The notes: generated by a model from the sequence alone, not told the origin. Counted from the first letter of the stretch, positions 43,169 through 54,473 are shown. The stretch is DNA of 64,000 bases from Acholeplasmatales bacterium (GCA_017449215.1 JAFSJY010000087.1:1-64000), one strand, 5' to 3'. Made by a program: numbers and translations.

Positions 43169-44539
43169 GATTTTTCCTTCCTTCATTTCCTTTTTGCGCT
43201 TATACATTTCTTGGTCAGCTCTTTCAAATACGCTTGTTGAGTCATCACCATCTTCATTGAATGCTGCACCAATTGCGGCTGTTACCTTTTCCCAAGGCTC
43301 TAGATTTGGATTATTTACTAATTCCTCAAATTGAACCTCAAGTTCATCCCTATGTTCAAAGTAATTCTCATAATCCTTCTTAAATAATATAACTGCAAAT
43401 TCATCTCCACCAATACGAAATACTGGAGATTTACTAAATACCTCACATATCATATTAGCAAGCTTTATAATTGCTATATTACCCTTATCATGTCCATATG
43501 TATCATTTATAGTTTTTAAATTATTTAAATCTATAACAACAATACCATATTTCTTTTCTGTTAAGGAATTTATAGTTGCATCATATGCTGTTTTATTTCT
43601 AACACCAGTTAAAGCATCATGTGTCGCAATCTCACGCATATATGCGACCTTTTTTTCTGCACTAATGATATCAGATACATATTTCTTCATATCCTCTGTC
43701 ATTGTTTCCACTGCGCTTGATAATGATTTAATTTCATTATCCTGCTTTACATATACATGCTCAAATTCTAAATTATCAATGTTTCTATTATCTGTACTTC
43801 TATCTACAAAATTAACAGCACTATGCTCTAGTTTCTTTAATGGATCAATAATATATTTTCTAAACCAAATGAAGAATAATGAAATAAATGCTAAGCCTAA
43901 AACGACTGTAATACTTACATTAATTACTGCATATTTAATAATAGTACTTCTAATAAATGTAATATCGATATCTACTGCAAGTACTGCAATACCCTTACCA
44001 GTTGAATCCTTAATAGGAACAGCACCTGTATAATCAATACCCCATTCAGTAGTTTCCTCAAAAAATACAATTTTATCTCCATTCATTACATCCATCATTA
44101 GCTTAGCTGTTTCACTATCAAATTCATCATCTGAAATCCATCCTAAATATAAATTGCCTTCAGTATCCTCATATCTATCATGATATCTTTCGGCAGAAAA
44201 TACTGACATTACATTTTCTGTTTCATTTGTATTTAAAGGTAATATAGCATAAAGATAATGTATGTCATTATAATGATTGATTATGTCATCCATAAACAAT
44301 AATGTTTCCTTATATTTATCGCTTTCTTCTTTACTATCTATACACTTCTTTAAATCATCAGCGTCTATGTGTGATTTAGTATAATCTAATATTTCAGTAA
44401 TATAATTTTCATAATCTGTATAAACAAAGTTTGTATGTAAAGCTATATTAGTAACACTTAAGCTTGTACAAATTATAATTAAAAAAATAATACTGGCTAT
44501 ACCAATAGCTCTATTAAGTGGTTGTTTATGCTTCGTCAT
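43157..44539 (-). CDS. Membrane diguanylate cyclase with extracellular sensor (GGDEF)
   Basis: The protein is predicted to make cyclic di-GMP. The 460 residues comprise a membrane helix (about 11-33), an extracytoplasmic Cache-like sensor (about 35-200, with ALAVDIDITFI-type strand near its end), a second helix (about 203-225), a linker/HAMP-like coiled region, and a GGDEF domain. The domain starts at THDALTGVRNKTAYD, with an intact RIGGDEF near 374-380. The inhibitory RxxD site usually five residues before GGDEF is not present. No EAL, HD-GYP or PilZ protein is seen in the window, so the output pathway is unknown. Confidence 0.93.
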   Translation of the reverse strand: MTKHKQPLNRAIGIASIIFLIIICTSLSVTNIALHTNFVYTDYENYITEILDYTKSHIDADDLKKCIDSKEESDKYKETLLFMDDIINHYNDIHYLYAILPLNTNETENVMSVFSAERYHDRYEDTEGNLYLGWISDDEFDSETAKLMMDVMNGDKIVFFEETTEWGIDYTGAVPIKDSTGKGIAVLAVDIDITFIRSTIIKYAVINVSITVVLGLAFISLFFIWFRKYIIDPLKKLEHSAVNFVDRSTDNRNIDNLEFEHVYVKQDNEIKSLSSAVETMTEDMKKYVSDIISAEKKVAYMREIATHDALTGVRNKTAYDATINSLTEKKYGIVVIDLNNLKTINDTYGHDKGNIAIIKLANMICEVFSKSPVFRIGGDEFAVILFKKDYENYFEHRDELEVQFEELVNNPNLEPWEKVTAAIGAAFNEDGDDSTSVFERADQEMYKRKKEMKEGKIRSN

Positions 44540-44604
44540 AAAATCATCTCGCTCTCAATTAAATTAAATGAATAGTATATTTGTTTAATTGTAACACGAA
44601 AAAC

Positions 44605-44640
44605 AAAAAAATATCCCTTAAGTTTATCACTTAAGGGGTA
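44605..44640 (-). terminator. Strong terminator of the 157-residue protein gene
   Basis: TATCCCTTAAG (44612-44622) / CTTAAGGGGTA (44630-44640), an 11-bp stem with one G-U pair, followed on the minus strand by seven T residues. Confidence 0.9.
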
Positions 44641-44648
44641 TAAATTAA

Positions 44649-45122
44649 TTATTTTGCAGATTTTTGCATACAAATATCATAACGTTCTGATTCGCCAATC
44701 ATATTATAATATTTCATTGCCATTGAATAATCTCCTCTTAATTCATATAGATAAGCATCCTTTGCGATACCATCATGATCAGAGGCAGCTATTCTTTGAA
44801 AGCCAACCATTTCAAAATGATTGTGTCTTAATAATACTCTTTCAAGACCAGTAAAATATAAATCTCTATAGTCTCTATCTATTTCTTCAAATGAATAATT
44901 AGAAATTATATTTAATATTCTCTTCTTAGAATTTAAATCTAGCTTTTGATAACCTAATTCATCTAATAGATTCTTATATACATCCTCATAGATTGCCATA
45001 TCTGCTCTAGCATCTGCTGGCATCATTGAGAAAGCTGCTAAATCCATTTGATAGCATAAATCAATTGATTCTCTACTTTGGGTACGAACACCTAGAAATT
45101 TTAGCATTTCTTCAATAGACAT
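44649..45122 (-). CDS. Helical cytoplasmic protein, unknown function
   Basis: Start chosen: ATG at 45120-45122, 9 bases after GGAG; the TTG frame to 45131 begins on top of the ribosome site. The 157 residues are nearly all helical. The C-terminus (AYLYELRGDYSMAMKYYNMIG) reads like one TPR/Sel1-type helix pair. There is no catalytic motif, export signal or membrane helix. It lies downstream of tgt with its own terminator. I do not recognise the family. Confidence 0.75.
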   Translation of the reverse strand: MSIEEMLKFLGVRTQSRESIDLCYQMDLAAFSMMPADARADMAIYEDVYKNLLDELGYQKLDLNSKKRILNIISNYSFEEIDRDYRDLYFTGLERVLLRHNHFEMVGFQRIAASDHDGIAKDAYLYELRGDYSMAMKYYNMIGESERYDICMQKSAK

Positions 45123-45224
45123 TAGGGTCAACTCCTTTTATAAAAAAATTTCGCCCCTATTGTAACATATAAAAATTAATATTAAAAGAAATTTTTACCA
45201 TTTTTTTTAGTAGGTAGTTATTTC

Positions 45225-46855
<1,631 letters not shown>

Positions 46856-46866
46856 AAATGTCCTCC

Positions 46867-47894
46867 TTATTTTATAAACATTGCATCACCGAATGAGAAG
46901 AATCTATATTTTTCTTCTACCGCGTGCTTATATGCCTCTAATATGAATTCTCTTCCTGCTAGTGCTGATACTAGCATAATAAGAGTTGATTTGGTAAATG
47001 GAAATTAGTTATTAAAGCATCGATGGCTTTAAATTTATAGCCTGGATAAATAAAGATATTTGTATTCTCACAGGCCTCTCTAAATCCAACACCTTCCTTA
47101 TAGTTAGATTCAAGAGTTCTTGTAGATGTAGTACCTACAGATATAATTCTTTTTCCATTTTTCTTTGCTTCATTTAAAGTATCAGCTGCTTCCTTTGATA
47201 CCTCATAATATTCTGTATGCATTACATGCTTTGAGGCATCCTCCTCATCTACTGGTCTAAATGTACCTAGTCCTACATGAAGGGTAACATAAACAATTGT
47301 AGCACCCTTCTTCTTTACTTCCTCTAATAATTCCTTAGTGAAATGAAGTCCTGCAGTAGGTGCGGCTGCTGATCCTGGATTTTTAGCATAGACTGTTTGA
47401 TATCTATCCTTATCCTCAAGCTTTTCATGAATATATGGTGGAAGTGGCATTTCACCAAGCTTATCTAATATCTCTACTAAAATACCATCATAGATTAGCT
47501 CAAATTCACAAATACCTTGTTCCTCTAGCTTAACACATTTAGCTTTAAGCATTCCATCTCCAAAGCTAATGATTGAACCAATCTTAACTCTTCTTTGAGG
47601 ACGTGCTAATGTTTGCCATCTATTTTCTCCTAAGTCCTTTAGTAATAATAATTCGATAGCGGCATTAGTTTCCTCCTTAACTCCATATAGTCTTGCAGGA
47701 ATAACCTTTGTATCATTTAAAACTAATACATCATTTTCAGTTATATATTCTAAAATGTTATTAAATTTTCTATCCTCATATGTTTTAGTTTCTCTATCTA
47801 AAACTAATAATCTTGATTCACTTCTTACCTTTAAAGGAGTTTGGGCAATAAGCTCTTCTGGTAAATCATAATTATAATCTTCAGTTCTTATCAT
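46867..47894 (-). pseudogene. queA: queA (S-adenosylmethionine:tRNA ribosyltransferase-isomerase) with a one-base frameshift
   Basis: The main frame (47894 to 46971, 307 residues) starts [20 protein letters not shown] and carries typical QueA motifs ([32 protein letters not shown]) to NFHLPNQ. It then reads LLLC and stops. One frame over, the sequence continues [18 protein letters not shown] ... [12 protein letters not shown]-like to TAA at 46867-46869, the normal QueA C-terminus. Total length 1028 bases equals a 342-residue QueA minus one base. The lost base is near 46989-46992, where PKSTLIML would be expected. This is a real mutation, a sequencing error or, less likely, recoding. It overlaps the ruvB stop by 4 bases. 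Confidence 0.85.
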
Positions 47895-48913
47895 GAAAAC
47901 AACCCCTTATAATACTTAATGCCTAGCTTTTGATATGCTTTTTCTGTAGCTATTCTTCCTCGGTTACTTCTTTTAATGTAGCCCTCCTGTAATAAATATG
48001 GCTCATATACATCCTCAATTGTTGAAACCTCCTCTGAAATAGTAGCCGCTAGGCTTTCTACTCCAACAGGACCTCCCTTAAATGTTTCAATAATTGCCTT
48101 TAAATATCTATAGTCTGTATAATCTAAGCCATCATTATCAATACCTAGTTTCTTTAATGCTTCCTTACAAACATCAATAGAAATTACACCATCATTTTTA
48201 ACATCGGCAAAATCTCTTACTCTTCTAAATAATCTATTAGCAATACGAGGAGTACCTCTACTTCTCATACCTAATTCTTGAACAGCCTCTAAATCAATCT
48301 TAGTATCATATACCTTAGCTGTTCTTGTGATGATTTCCTTTAATTCGTCATCACTATAATATTCAAGTCTTAATACAACACCAAATCTATCTCTAAGTGG
48401 TGCTGATAAATCTCCAAATCTAGTTGTCGCTCCAACTAATGTAAATGGAGGTAGGTCCACTCTTATTGTTCTTGTTTGTGATTCCTTACCAACAACAATA
48501 TCTAATACATAATCCTCCATTGCGCTATATAGTACCTCTTCAACATAGCGTGGTAGTCTATGTATTTCATCAATGAATAATACATCTCCTGCCTCTAGTG
48601 TTGAAAGCACAGATGCTAAATCACCGCTTCTTTCAATTGAAGGTCCTGAAATAACCTTTAAATTAACTCCAAGCTCATTAGCGATAATTTGAGCTAGTGT
48701 TGTTTTACCTAGTCCTGGAGGACCATATAATAAAACATGGTCTAAGGATTCATTACGCTTTAATGCTGCCTTAATATAAACATCAAGCATTTCCTTAGCT
48801 TCCTTTTGACCGATATATTCCTTAAGCTTTTGAGGTCTTAGGGAAAGCTCAGAATCAGCCTCATTTGGTTCTATATTTGGATCAACAATTCTTTCTTCAT
48901 TATTACTTTCCAT
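47891..48913 (-). CDS. ruvB: Holliday junction branch-migration ATPase RuvB
   Basis: This hexameric AAA+ motor drives branch migration with RuvA. The 340-residue protein starts with the N-terminal [12 protein letters not shown], then Walker [10 protein letters not shown] (about 65-73), Walker B/DEIH as [11 protein letters not shown], sensor [18 protein letters not shown] and the C-terminal winged helix [14 protein letters not shown]. Typical length. It lies 14 bases after ruvA and overlaps the queA start by 4 bases. Confidence 0.98.
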   Translation of the reverse strand: MESNNEERIVDPNIEPNEADSELSLRPQKLKEYIGQKEAKEMLDVYIKAALKRNESLDHVLLYGPPGLGKTTLAQIIANELGVNLKVISGPSIERSGDLASVLSTLEAGDVLFIDEIHRLPRYVEEVLYSAMEDYVLDIVVGKESQTRTIRVDLPPFTLVGATTRFGDLSAPLRDRFGVVLRLEYYSDDELKEIITRTAKVYDTKIDLEAVQELGMRSRGTPRIANRLFRRVRDFADVKNDGVISIDVCKEALKKLGIDNDGLDYTDYRYLKAIIETFKGGPVGVESLAATISEEVSTIEDVYEPYLLQEGYIKRSNRGRIATEKAYQKLGIKYYKGLFS

Positions 48914-48927
48914 AATTTACCTCAAAT

Positions 48928-49500
48928 CTATTTTACAAGCTTCTTTAGAGCTTCCTTAACTAATACACCCTCATCTAATGATGGGTCAAGCTTTTCTACT
49001 ACCTTAGTAGCTTCCTTCTTTGTATAGCCTAGTGCTACTAAAGCATCAATAACATCAGTTAATTTAGATGAATATGCAGCACTTCCTGCTGACTTAATAC
49101 TTGCAGTATATGACATCTTACCAGCTAAATCTAAAATGATTTGCTGAGAAGCTTTAGCACCAATTCCTGGGAATTTCTTTAAATATACATCATTTCTAGA
49201 TTCAATCGCATTTACAATTTCATTAACTGTACCAGTTGCTAAAATCGATAGTGCACTCTTAGGACCAATTCCAGAAACTGAAATTAGCTTTAAAAATAAT
49301 TCCTTTTCGTCCTCTGTTAAAAATCCATATAAATCTAAGGTATCCTCTCTTACATATTGATGAGTATACACCTTATATTCAGTATCAATTTTATAGTTGT
49401 AAGGGTTTGGAACTATTATTAAATATCCTATTCCATTATTTTCAACAATTATATTTTTAGGAGTAATTTTTGTAACTATTCCTTTGATATATCCATACAT
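48928..49500 (-). CDS. ruvA: Holliday junction DNA-binding protein RuvA
   Basis: The 190-residue protein has the N-terminal OB domain (MYGYIKGIVTKITPKNI), two helix-hairpin-helix motifs (LISVSGIGPKSALSIL and LKKFPGIGAKASQQIILDL), and the C-terminal domain that binds RuvB (about 145-190). It starts the ruvA-ruvB-queA-ppiB-tgt transcript. GGTGG serves as the ribosome site. The intergenic region to the divergent coiled-coil gene is 141 bases. Confidence 0.97.
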   Translation of the reverse strand: MYGYIKGIVTKITPKNIIVENNGIGYLIIVPNPYNYKIDTEYKVYTHQYVREDTLDLYGFLTEDEKELFLKLISVSGIGPKSALSILATGTVNEIVNAIESRNDVYLKKFPGIGAKASQQIILDLAGKMSYTASIKSAGSAAYSSKLTDVIDALVALGYTKKEATKVVEKLDPSLDEGVLVKEALKKLVK

Positions 49501-49560
49501 CTAAACCACCATAACAATATTAACATAAATAAGCTAAAAATTAAAGAGCATTACCGTTCA

Positions 49561-49580
49561 TTAAGTAATAAATTACTTAA
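49561..49580. promoter_or_regulatory. Palindrome upstream of the giant coiled-coil gene
   Basis: TTAAGTAAT-AA-ATTACTTAA has perfect 9-bp arms and lies 6 bases upstream of the -35 box of the coiled-coil gene. Its half-site AAGTAA also forms the palindrome in the ftsZ leader (54440-54460). Confidence 0.5.
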
Positions 49581-49586
49581 CTATAC

Positions 49587-49615
49587 TTTACTAAAAAGTT
49601 TACTAATTGTATAAT
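49587..49615 (+). promoter_or_regulatory. Promoter of the giant coiled-coil gene
   Basis: TTTACT (49587-49592) and TATAAT (49610-49615) are 17 bases apart, 27 bases before the ATG. Confidence 0.75.
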
Positions 49616-49641
49616 TAAAGAAAAAAGTAAGGAGGTAAAAT

Positions 49642-52600
49642 ATGACTTTTAGTGAAGATTTAAAAAAGTTTTCTGAAAAATTCACAGAATTACTGAAGCA
49701 AATTGAAATTGAAAAAAGCTCATTATTAACTCCTTTAATGTCTACTACTGCTGAAAAGGAATTAAAATCATTTATTGAAAATTCATTAAAGGCAATCAAT
49801 TCCTTTAGTGAAACAGATAAGAAAAATAGAGAAAAATTCTCTAGATTATTAAGTGATTATAAGGACGCAGTTGATAATATTCATTTCCAATATGAAATGG
49901 ATATTAAAAATTTAAATGATATTACATTAGAAAAAACAAAAAAGCTAAAGGTAGAAAATACAGAAGCAACATTAGAATTAAAAAAGAAAACAACTGAAAT
50001 CGAATTAGAGGTAAGCTGGAATAAAAATAAAAATGATAATAATATAGAATTATTCGAAACAGAATACCATAATTCAATCGCAAGATTTGATTATCAGCTA
50101 GATAATTCAAAGGTTGCCTATAACGAAACAGTTAATTATTTTAATAATGATTTAAAGAAACAATTAGACTTAGAAAATAGTAAGCATAATACCGAATTAA
50201 AGGAATATATTAAGGAAACTGACAATATCAAGAATAGATATAATGATACTATTTCTAAGGAAAGCGATGAGCTTAACGAATACATTAATAAGTTCAATGA
50301 GATTCAAGCAAATCAAAAGGAAAATAAATATATTGAGACAGTTGATTTAAATGCTAGAATCAGAAGCTTAGTTAATGAAAAGAATCAAAAAATAGTTGCC
50401 GAAAGAATCGATTATTCTAAGGACCAAAACGTAAATAAGATTGAGCACGATATGAAAAAGCGTGAGTCTCTTCTTTCTGCTCAGCAGACATCTAAGGAAT
50501 TCGTATTAAACATGGATAAGCTTAATAATAAGATGGTTAATACAAAGGATAGCTATCTACTTAAAAAGGATAAGCTAGAAAAGGATTTACAGGTTGATAT
50601 TTTACGTAAGGTTAGGGAAGAGGAAGCTAATTTAAGAAATTATATCAATAATGATTCTAAGGATTCTATTAAGAAAATTAAAAAGATTCAAAAGGAATAT
50701 GAAATCCAAAGAAAGACAGAAAAAAATAAAACTAGCGCTGAATTAATAAAGCTTGAAAAGGAATATAAAAGAAAGACTGCTATTAATAATCTAGATAAGA
50801 ATATTCTAGATATAAATAGAAATTATGATTTAAAGATTAATAATGAAAAGGAAAATGCCGATAATAAGTACTTCCAGGCTTTAAATAATATCGATGAAAA
50901 TGACTTTACATTTAAAACAAAGATTCATAATAATAATTACAATATTAATGCCAATATTTTAAAGCTAGAGAATTCTATTAAAACAATTAATCTAGATTCA
51001 AAATATGAAAAGGAAAATGCAGATCATCAAATTGCTATTCAAAAGCTTACAAATAAGCTTAAGAAAACTAATATTGAATTAAATACTATTGTTGATATCC
51101 AAGAAAAGATAATTAATTATGAGGAGTTAAGACATGAAAAAAGTGTTAAATTCCTAACAATTAATAATCTATTAGAGATTGAAAAATGTAAAACGTTAGC
51201 TGAATTTAATACTAGAAATTATAATCAAAATGTTGAAAATGCTAAAAAAGTATTAGAGCTAAGTAAGAGAAATATTCATATGCAAAATAGTAGATTTTCT
51301 TCTTTAGCTAATCTAGAAATAGAGAAAAATAATGTATTGGTTGAAAAGAAAATCATAGAGAATAATAGTAGGATTGAATTAATATCATTAAAGCAGGATA
51401 AGGAAATAGAGCTATTAGAAAGAAAACTTGTTTATGATACTGAGACTTTAATTAATAAGCTATTAACAAATAGATTTAATTGTGAGCTTAGTATAATTAG
51501 TAAGCTTGTTACTACATTTATAAAGCTAGTTAAGGAGCTTGAGCATACTTGTACCTTCCTAGTAGATAACTTCTTCGATTCTATTACATTTAGACCTGAA
51601 TATGTTGATCCTGTTAGAGATTTAATGTCTAATGCTTTTACTATTGTTTATGATTATTATTTAGCAATAGTTGATACATTCTCAAATCATATTTCTGAAA
51701 TGATTGAGCGTAGATTCTCATTTGAAAAGGATTTTAAGTATAAATCTAATTATGAGGAATTGATGGTTCAGTATAATACTATCTTCGAGGAATTATATGA
51801 TAAGAAGGATAGATTAGAAAATGAATTAACTGAATTAAGTATTGAAATAGATTTAAAGAATCAGGCTATATTCGCCATTAAAAACCAAATTAACATGGCT
51901 AGAAGCCCTTCTAACAAATCTACTATTGGTGTTATTAAAAAGAGTATTTCTGAGCTTCGTAAGCAACAAAAATATAATGAGGTTGAATTAATTAATTTAT
52001 TAAATAAGCAAAATGATATTAATAAAAAGCTAAATGATTTAGTAGCTGAAATAAATCGTGTTAGAGAGGAAAACGAAAGAAAGGAACAAGAAATATCTCA
52101 AATCCAATATAATGGTTCTATTTCTTATTACTTATTAAAGAGAGATTATAATTTATGCTTCGTTAATATGGCTACTACATATAAGCAAAAAATATTCTCA
52201 ATTGATGAGGATAATGTAAATGTTACTAATTATGAAAAGATATTAGTAGAAAAGCGTAGTGAAATATTAGATTTTAATAATTCATTATTTAGTAAGCTAT
52301 ATAATGTAATGAATAAATTCTCTTCTACTGCTGTTAACAATTTTGATAAGACTGATAAGATTACTAATAATAAGTATGAGGATGATACTAATAAGCTAAA
52401 TGAAAAGGCTAATAATGAATATTCTATTATTTTACAAAAGATAGATAACAATAATAGAATTCATGATAATAAGCTTGCCGATATTCAAAAGAGAATTAGT
52501 AGTACTAATAGATATTACTACCTGATGCAAAAGAATTTCCAAAATGAACAATCCTCTACTTCTAAGAATTCTGTATTAGAAAAGGAAAAGATTGAGCAAC

Positions 52601-53043
52601 GATTCTATTCTGAGCTTTATGCTATAAGAGATAATCAAGCAATGATTATTAAGGATTATGAGGATACTATTGCTAGATATCATAATGAATCATTAGCATT
52701 CCAAAATGAATTAGTTAGTAAATCAAATATGACTAAGGATAATCTTGATGAGGACTTAAAGAAATTCATTAATCAAAAATATGAATATGTTAAGGCCTTG
52801 CCTGAAAGAATTAAAGCACAGGAAATTAACTTAACTAAGGAAACTAAGGAAATAAATAAAAATATCCAAAAGCAAAAGGTTTTGGATAGAGATGATTATT
52901 TCACTTTAAGAAGTGAATATTTTAAGAATTTAGCTGAATTACAAAATACCTATAATTTAAAGCTTAAAACATATAATTCAGAAAGAAAGAGTAAGATAAG
53001 ACAATTAAAGAGGCATCACTCTACTGAATTAAGAAGGATATAG
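49642..53043 (+). CDS. Giant cytoplasmic coiled-coil protein (1133 residues), candidate cytoskeletal or scaffold protein
   Basis: The ATG has AAGGAGG at 6-base spacing and a good promoter. The protein is dominated by Lys, Glu, Asn, Asp, Ile and Leu with heptad-like spacing. It has no signal peptide, no membrane helix and no P-loop or SMC-type head, so it is not an SMC or Rad50 ATPase. Coiled-coil runs cover about 60-600 and 715-1130. They are interrupted near 610-700 by a less charged, aromatic, Cys-containing segment (FIKLVKELEHTCTFLVDNFF) that may be a hinge or small globular domain. The tail is basic (RKSKIRQLKRHHSTELRR). It is convergent with ftsZ. A filament-forming, division or polarity role is inference; I recognise no family. 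Confidence 0.88.
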   Translation: MTFSEDLKKFSEKFTELLKQIEIEKSSLLTPLMSTTAEKELKSFIENSLKAINSFSETDKKNREKFSRLLSDYKDAVDNIHFQYEMDIKNLNDITLEKTKKLKVENTEATLELKKKTTEIELEVSWNKNKNDNNIELFETEYHNSIARFDYQLDNSKVAYNETVNYFNNDLKKQLDLENSKHNTELKEYIKETDNIKNRYNDTISKESDELNEYINKFNEIQANQKENKYIETVDLNARIRSLVNEKNQKIVAERIDYSKDQNVNKIEHDMKKRESLLSAQQTSKEFVLNMDKLNNKMVNTKDSYLLKKDKLEKDLQVDILRKVREEEANLRNYINNDSKDSIKKIKKIQKEYEIQRKTEKNKTSAELIKLEKEYKRKTAINNLDKNILDINRNYDLKINNEKENADNKYFQALNNIDENDFTFKTKIHNNNYNINANILKLENSIKTINLDSKYEKENADHQIAIQKLTNKLKKTNIELNTIVDIQEKIINYEELRHEKSVKFLTINNLLEIEKCKTLAEFNTRNYNQNVENAKKVLELSKRNIHMQNSRFSSLANLEIEKNNVLVEKKIIENNSRIELISLKQDKEIELLERKLVYDTETLINKLLTNRFNCELSIISKLVTTFIKLVKELEHTCTFLVDNFFDSITFRPEYVDPVRDLMSNAFTIVYDYYLAIVDTFSNHISEMIERRFSFEKDFKYKSNYEELMVQYNTIFEELYDKKDRLENELTELSIEIDLKNQAIFAIKNQINMARSPSNKSTIGVIKKSISELRKQQKYNEVELINLLNKQNDINKKLNDLVAEINRVREENERKEQEISQIQYNGSISYYLLKRDYNLCFVNMATTYKQKIFSIDEDNVNVTNYEKILVEKRSEILDFNNSLFSKLYNVMNKFSSTAVNNFDKTDKITNNKYEDDTNKLNEKANNEYSIILQKIDNNNRIHDNKLADIQKRISSTNRYYYLMQKNFQNEQSSTSKNSVLEKEKIEQRFYSELYAIRDNQAMIIKDYEDTIARYHNESLAFQNELVSKSNMTKDNLDEDLKKFINQKYEYVKALPERIKAQEINLTKETKEINKNIQKQKVLDRDDYFTLRSEYFKNLAELQNTYNLKLKTYNSERKSKIRQLKRHHSTELRRI

Positions 53044-53070
53044 AAGGACGAGAAATTGTTCTTCTTTTTC
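53041..53070 (+). terminator. Terminator of the coiled-coil gene
   Basis: AGAAGGAC (53042-53049) / GTTCTTCT (53058-53065) stem with one G-U pair followed by a T run; it starts in the stop codon. Confidence 0.75.
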
Positions 53071-53078
53071 GTTATAAA

Positions 53079-53106
53079 AAGAAAAGGGAGAAATTTGATT
53101 CTCCCT
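53079..53106 (-). terminator. Terminator of ftsZ
   Basis: AGGGAGAA (53085-53092) / TTCTCCCT (53099-53106) stem with a 6-base loop, followed on the minus strand by TTTTCTTTTT. Confidence 0.87.
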
Positions 53107-53110
53107 AATA

Positions 53111-54409
53111 TTACTTATGTAACCAAGAAGGCATATTACCTTGATTTTGCTTAACAGGCTCTTCTTGAACGATTCCCTTCTTGCTCAATTTCTTTTCTTG
53201 CTTTTCACGCTTCTTTTCGTCACGTCTTAGCTTCTTTTGAGCCTTAGGATCAACCTCTTCAAAGATTTCATCTAATCTTTGAGCATTTTCTACTGATAGA
53301 TTATCATAAGATGTTTCTTGAACTGGTTCAGATGTTTCAAAGATTGAATCTGCCTTATTTTCAGACTTAGTGAATGAAATATTTTGATCACTCATATTTC
53401 TGAAGATAGCATCCTTAATATCAATGAAGCCATTAGATTGAGCTCTCATTTCGTAACCTGTAGCTACTACTGTTACTACTAATTCATCATCTAGGTCAGT
53501 ATTGATTGCTGTACCGAAGATAATATTTACATCCTTACCAGAATTATTTCTAATTTCATCAATAGCAGCATCAACCTCAGTTAATGATAGGTTTTGAGAT
53601 GCAGAAATATTTACAATCGCATCAGTCGCACCATCGATAGTAACTTCTAGTAATGGCGAATGAATTGCATTACGGGCAGCCTCTACTGCTCTATTTGGAC
53701 CCTTAGCAACACCAATACCAATTAAGGCTGTACCCTTGTTAGACATTACAGTATGAACATCGGCAAAGTCGATATTAATTAATGAAGGTAACTGAATGAT
53801 TTCAGCTATACCGCTAACACCTTGTCGTAATACATTATCGGCTTCTCTAAATGCCTCTAGGATTGATGTTCCTGGAGCTACCATTGATAATAATCTTTGG
53901 TTAGGAACAACGATTAATGTATCTACATATTCACGCATATTCTCTAAGCCGGCTACGGCATTAGCCATACGTGTAGGACCTTCAAATGCAAATGGCTTTG
54001 TACAAATACCAACAGTTAAGCAGTTATGCTCTCTAGCAACCTTTGCAATAATAGGAGCGGCACCAGTACCTGTTCCTCCACCCATACCACAAGTGATAAA
54101 TACCATTTGAGCATCACCAATCATCTCATGGATATCATCCTCAGATTCAATAGCTGCCTCTCTACCAATTTCAGGGTTAGCACCAGCACCTAAGCCATGA
54201 GTTGTTGTACGACCAATTAAAAGCTTTCTTTTTGGATCTACTTTACATATTTTCAAGTCCTGGGCATCAGTATTTACTGCATAGAATTCAACACCCATTA
54301 CTTGGTTTTCAATCATGTGATTGATAGCATTTTTACCTGCTCCACCAACACCAATTACTTTAATTCTAGTCTTGGCAGAATCAAGATCATCTAAATCATC
54401 AAAAATCAT
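53111..54409 (-). CDS. ftsZ: Cell division protein FtsZ
   Basis: This tubulin-like GTPase forms the division ring. Start chosen: ATG at 54407-54409 after GGAG with 8-base spacing, giving 432 residues; the GTG frame to 54418 overlaps the ribosome site. Motifs: IKVIGVGGAGKNAINHM, tubulin signature GGGTGTGAAP, and T7 loop region PSLINIDFADVHTVM. A disordered linker rich in Lys/Glu (about 325-420) leads to the C-terminal peptide NMPSWLHK, a shortened form of the usual conserved tail. No ftsA or other dcw genes adjoin it, so it has left the classic cluster. Its leader carries a palindrome. Confidence 0.98.
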   Translation of the reverse strand: MIFDDLDDLDSAKTRIKVIGVGGAGKNAINHMIENQVMGVEFYAVNTDAQDLKICKVDPKRKLLIGRTTTHGLGAGANPEIGREAAIESEDDIHEMIGDAQMVFITCGMGGGTGTGAAPIIAKVAREHNCLTVGICTKPFAFEGPTRMANAVAGLENMREYVDTLIVVPNQRLLSMVAPGTSILEAFREADNVLRQGVSGIAEIIQLPSLINIDFADVHTVMSNKGTALIGIGVAKGPNRAVEAARNAIHSPLLEVTIDGATDAIVNISASQNLSLTEVDAAIDEIRNNSGKDVNIIFGTAINTDLDDELVVTVVATGYEMRAQSNGFIDIKDAIFRNMSDQNISFTKSENKADSIFETSEPVQETSYDNLSVENAQRLDEIFEEVDPKAQKKLRRDEKKREKQEKKLSKKGIVQEEPVKQNQGNMPSWLHK

Positions 54410-54439
54410 ACCAATCACTCCTTTTCTACAAAATTTTTA

Positions 54440-54460
54440 TAAAGTAATTTACTTACTTTA
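54440..54460 (-). promoter_or_regulatory. Palindrome in the ftsZ leader
   Basis: TAAAGTAA and TTACTTTA form perfect 8-bp arms around 5 bases, between the predicted ftsZ transcription start and the start codon. It is a position for repression or an mRNA hairpin. The AAGTAA half-site is shared with the palindrome at 49561-49580. Confidence 0.5.
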
Positions 54461-54473
54461 TCCACACTAATAC

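Noticed and set aside
46983-46994. Programmed ribosomal frameshift in queA
   Set aside because: There is no classical slippery heptamer, no stimulatory Shine-Dalgarno-like site or hairpin is evident, and QueA is not known for recoding; simple indel is more economical.
49642-53043. SMC/Rad50-type ATPase
   Set aside because: No Walker A, signature or Walker B motif occurs in the 1133 residues.
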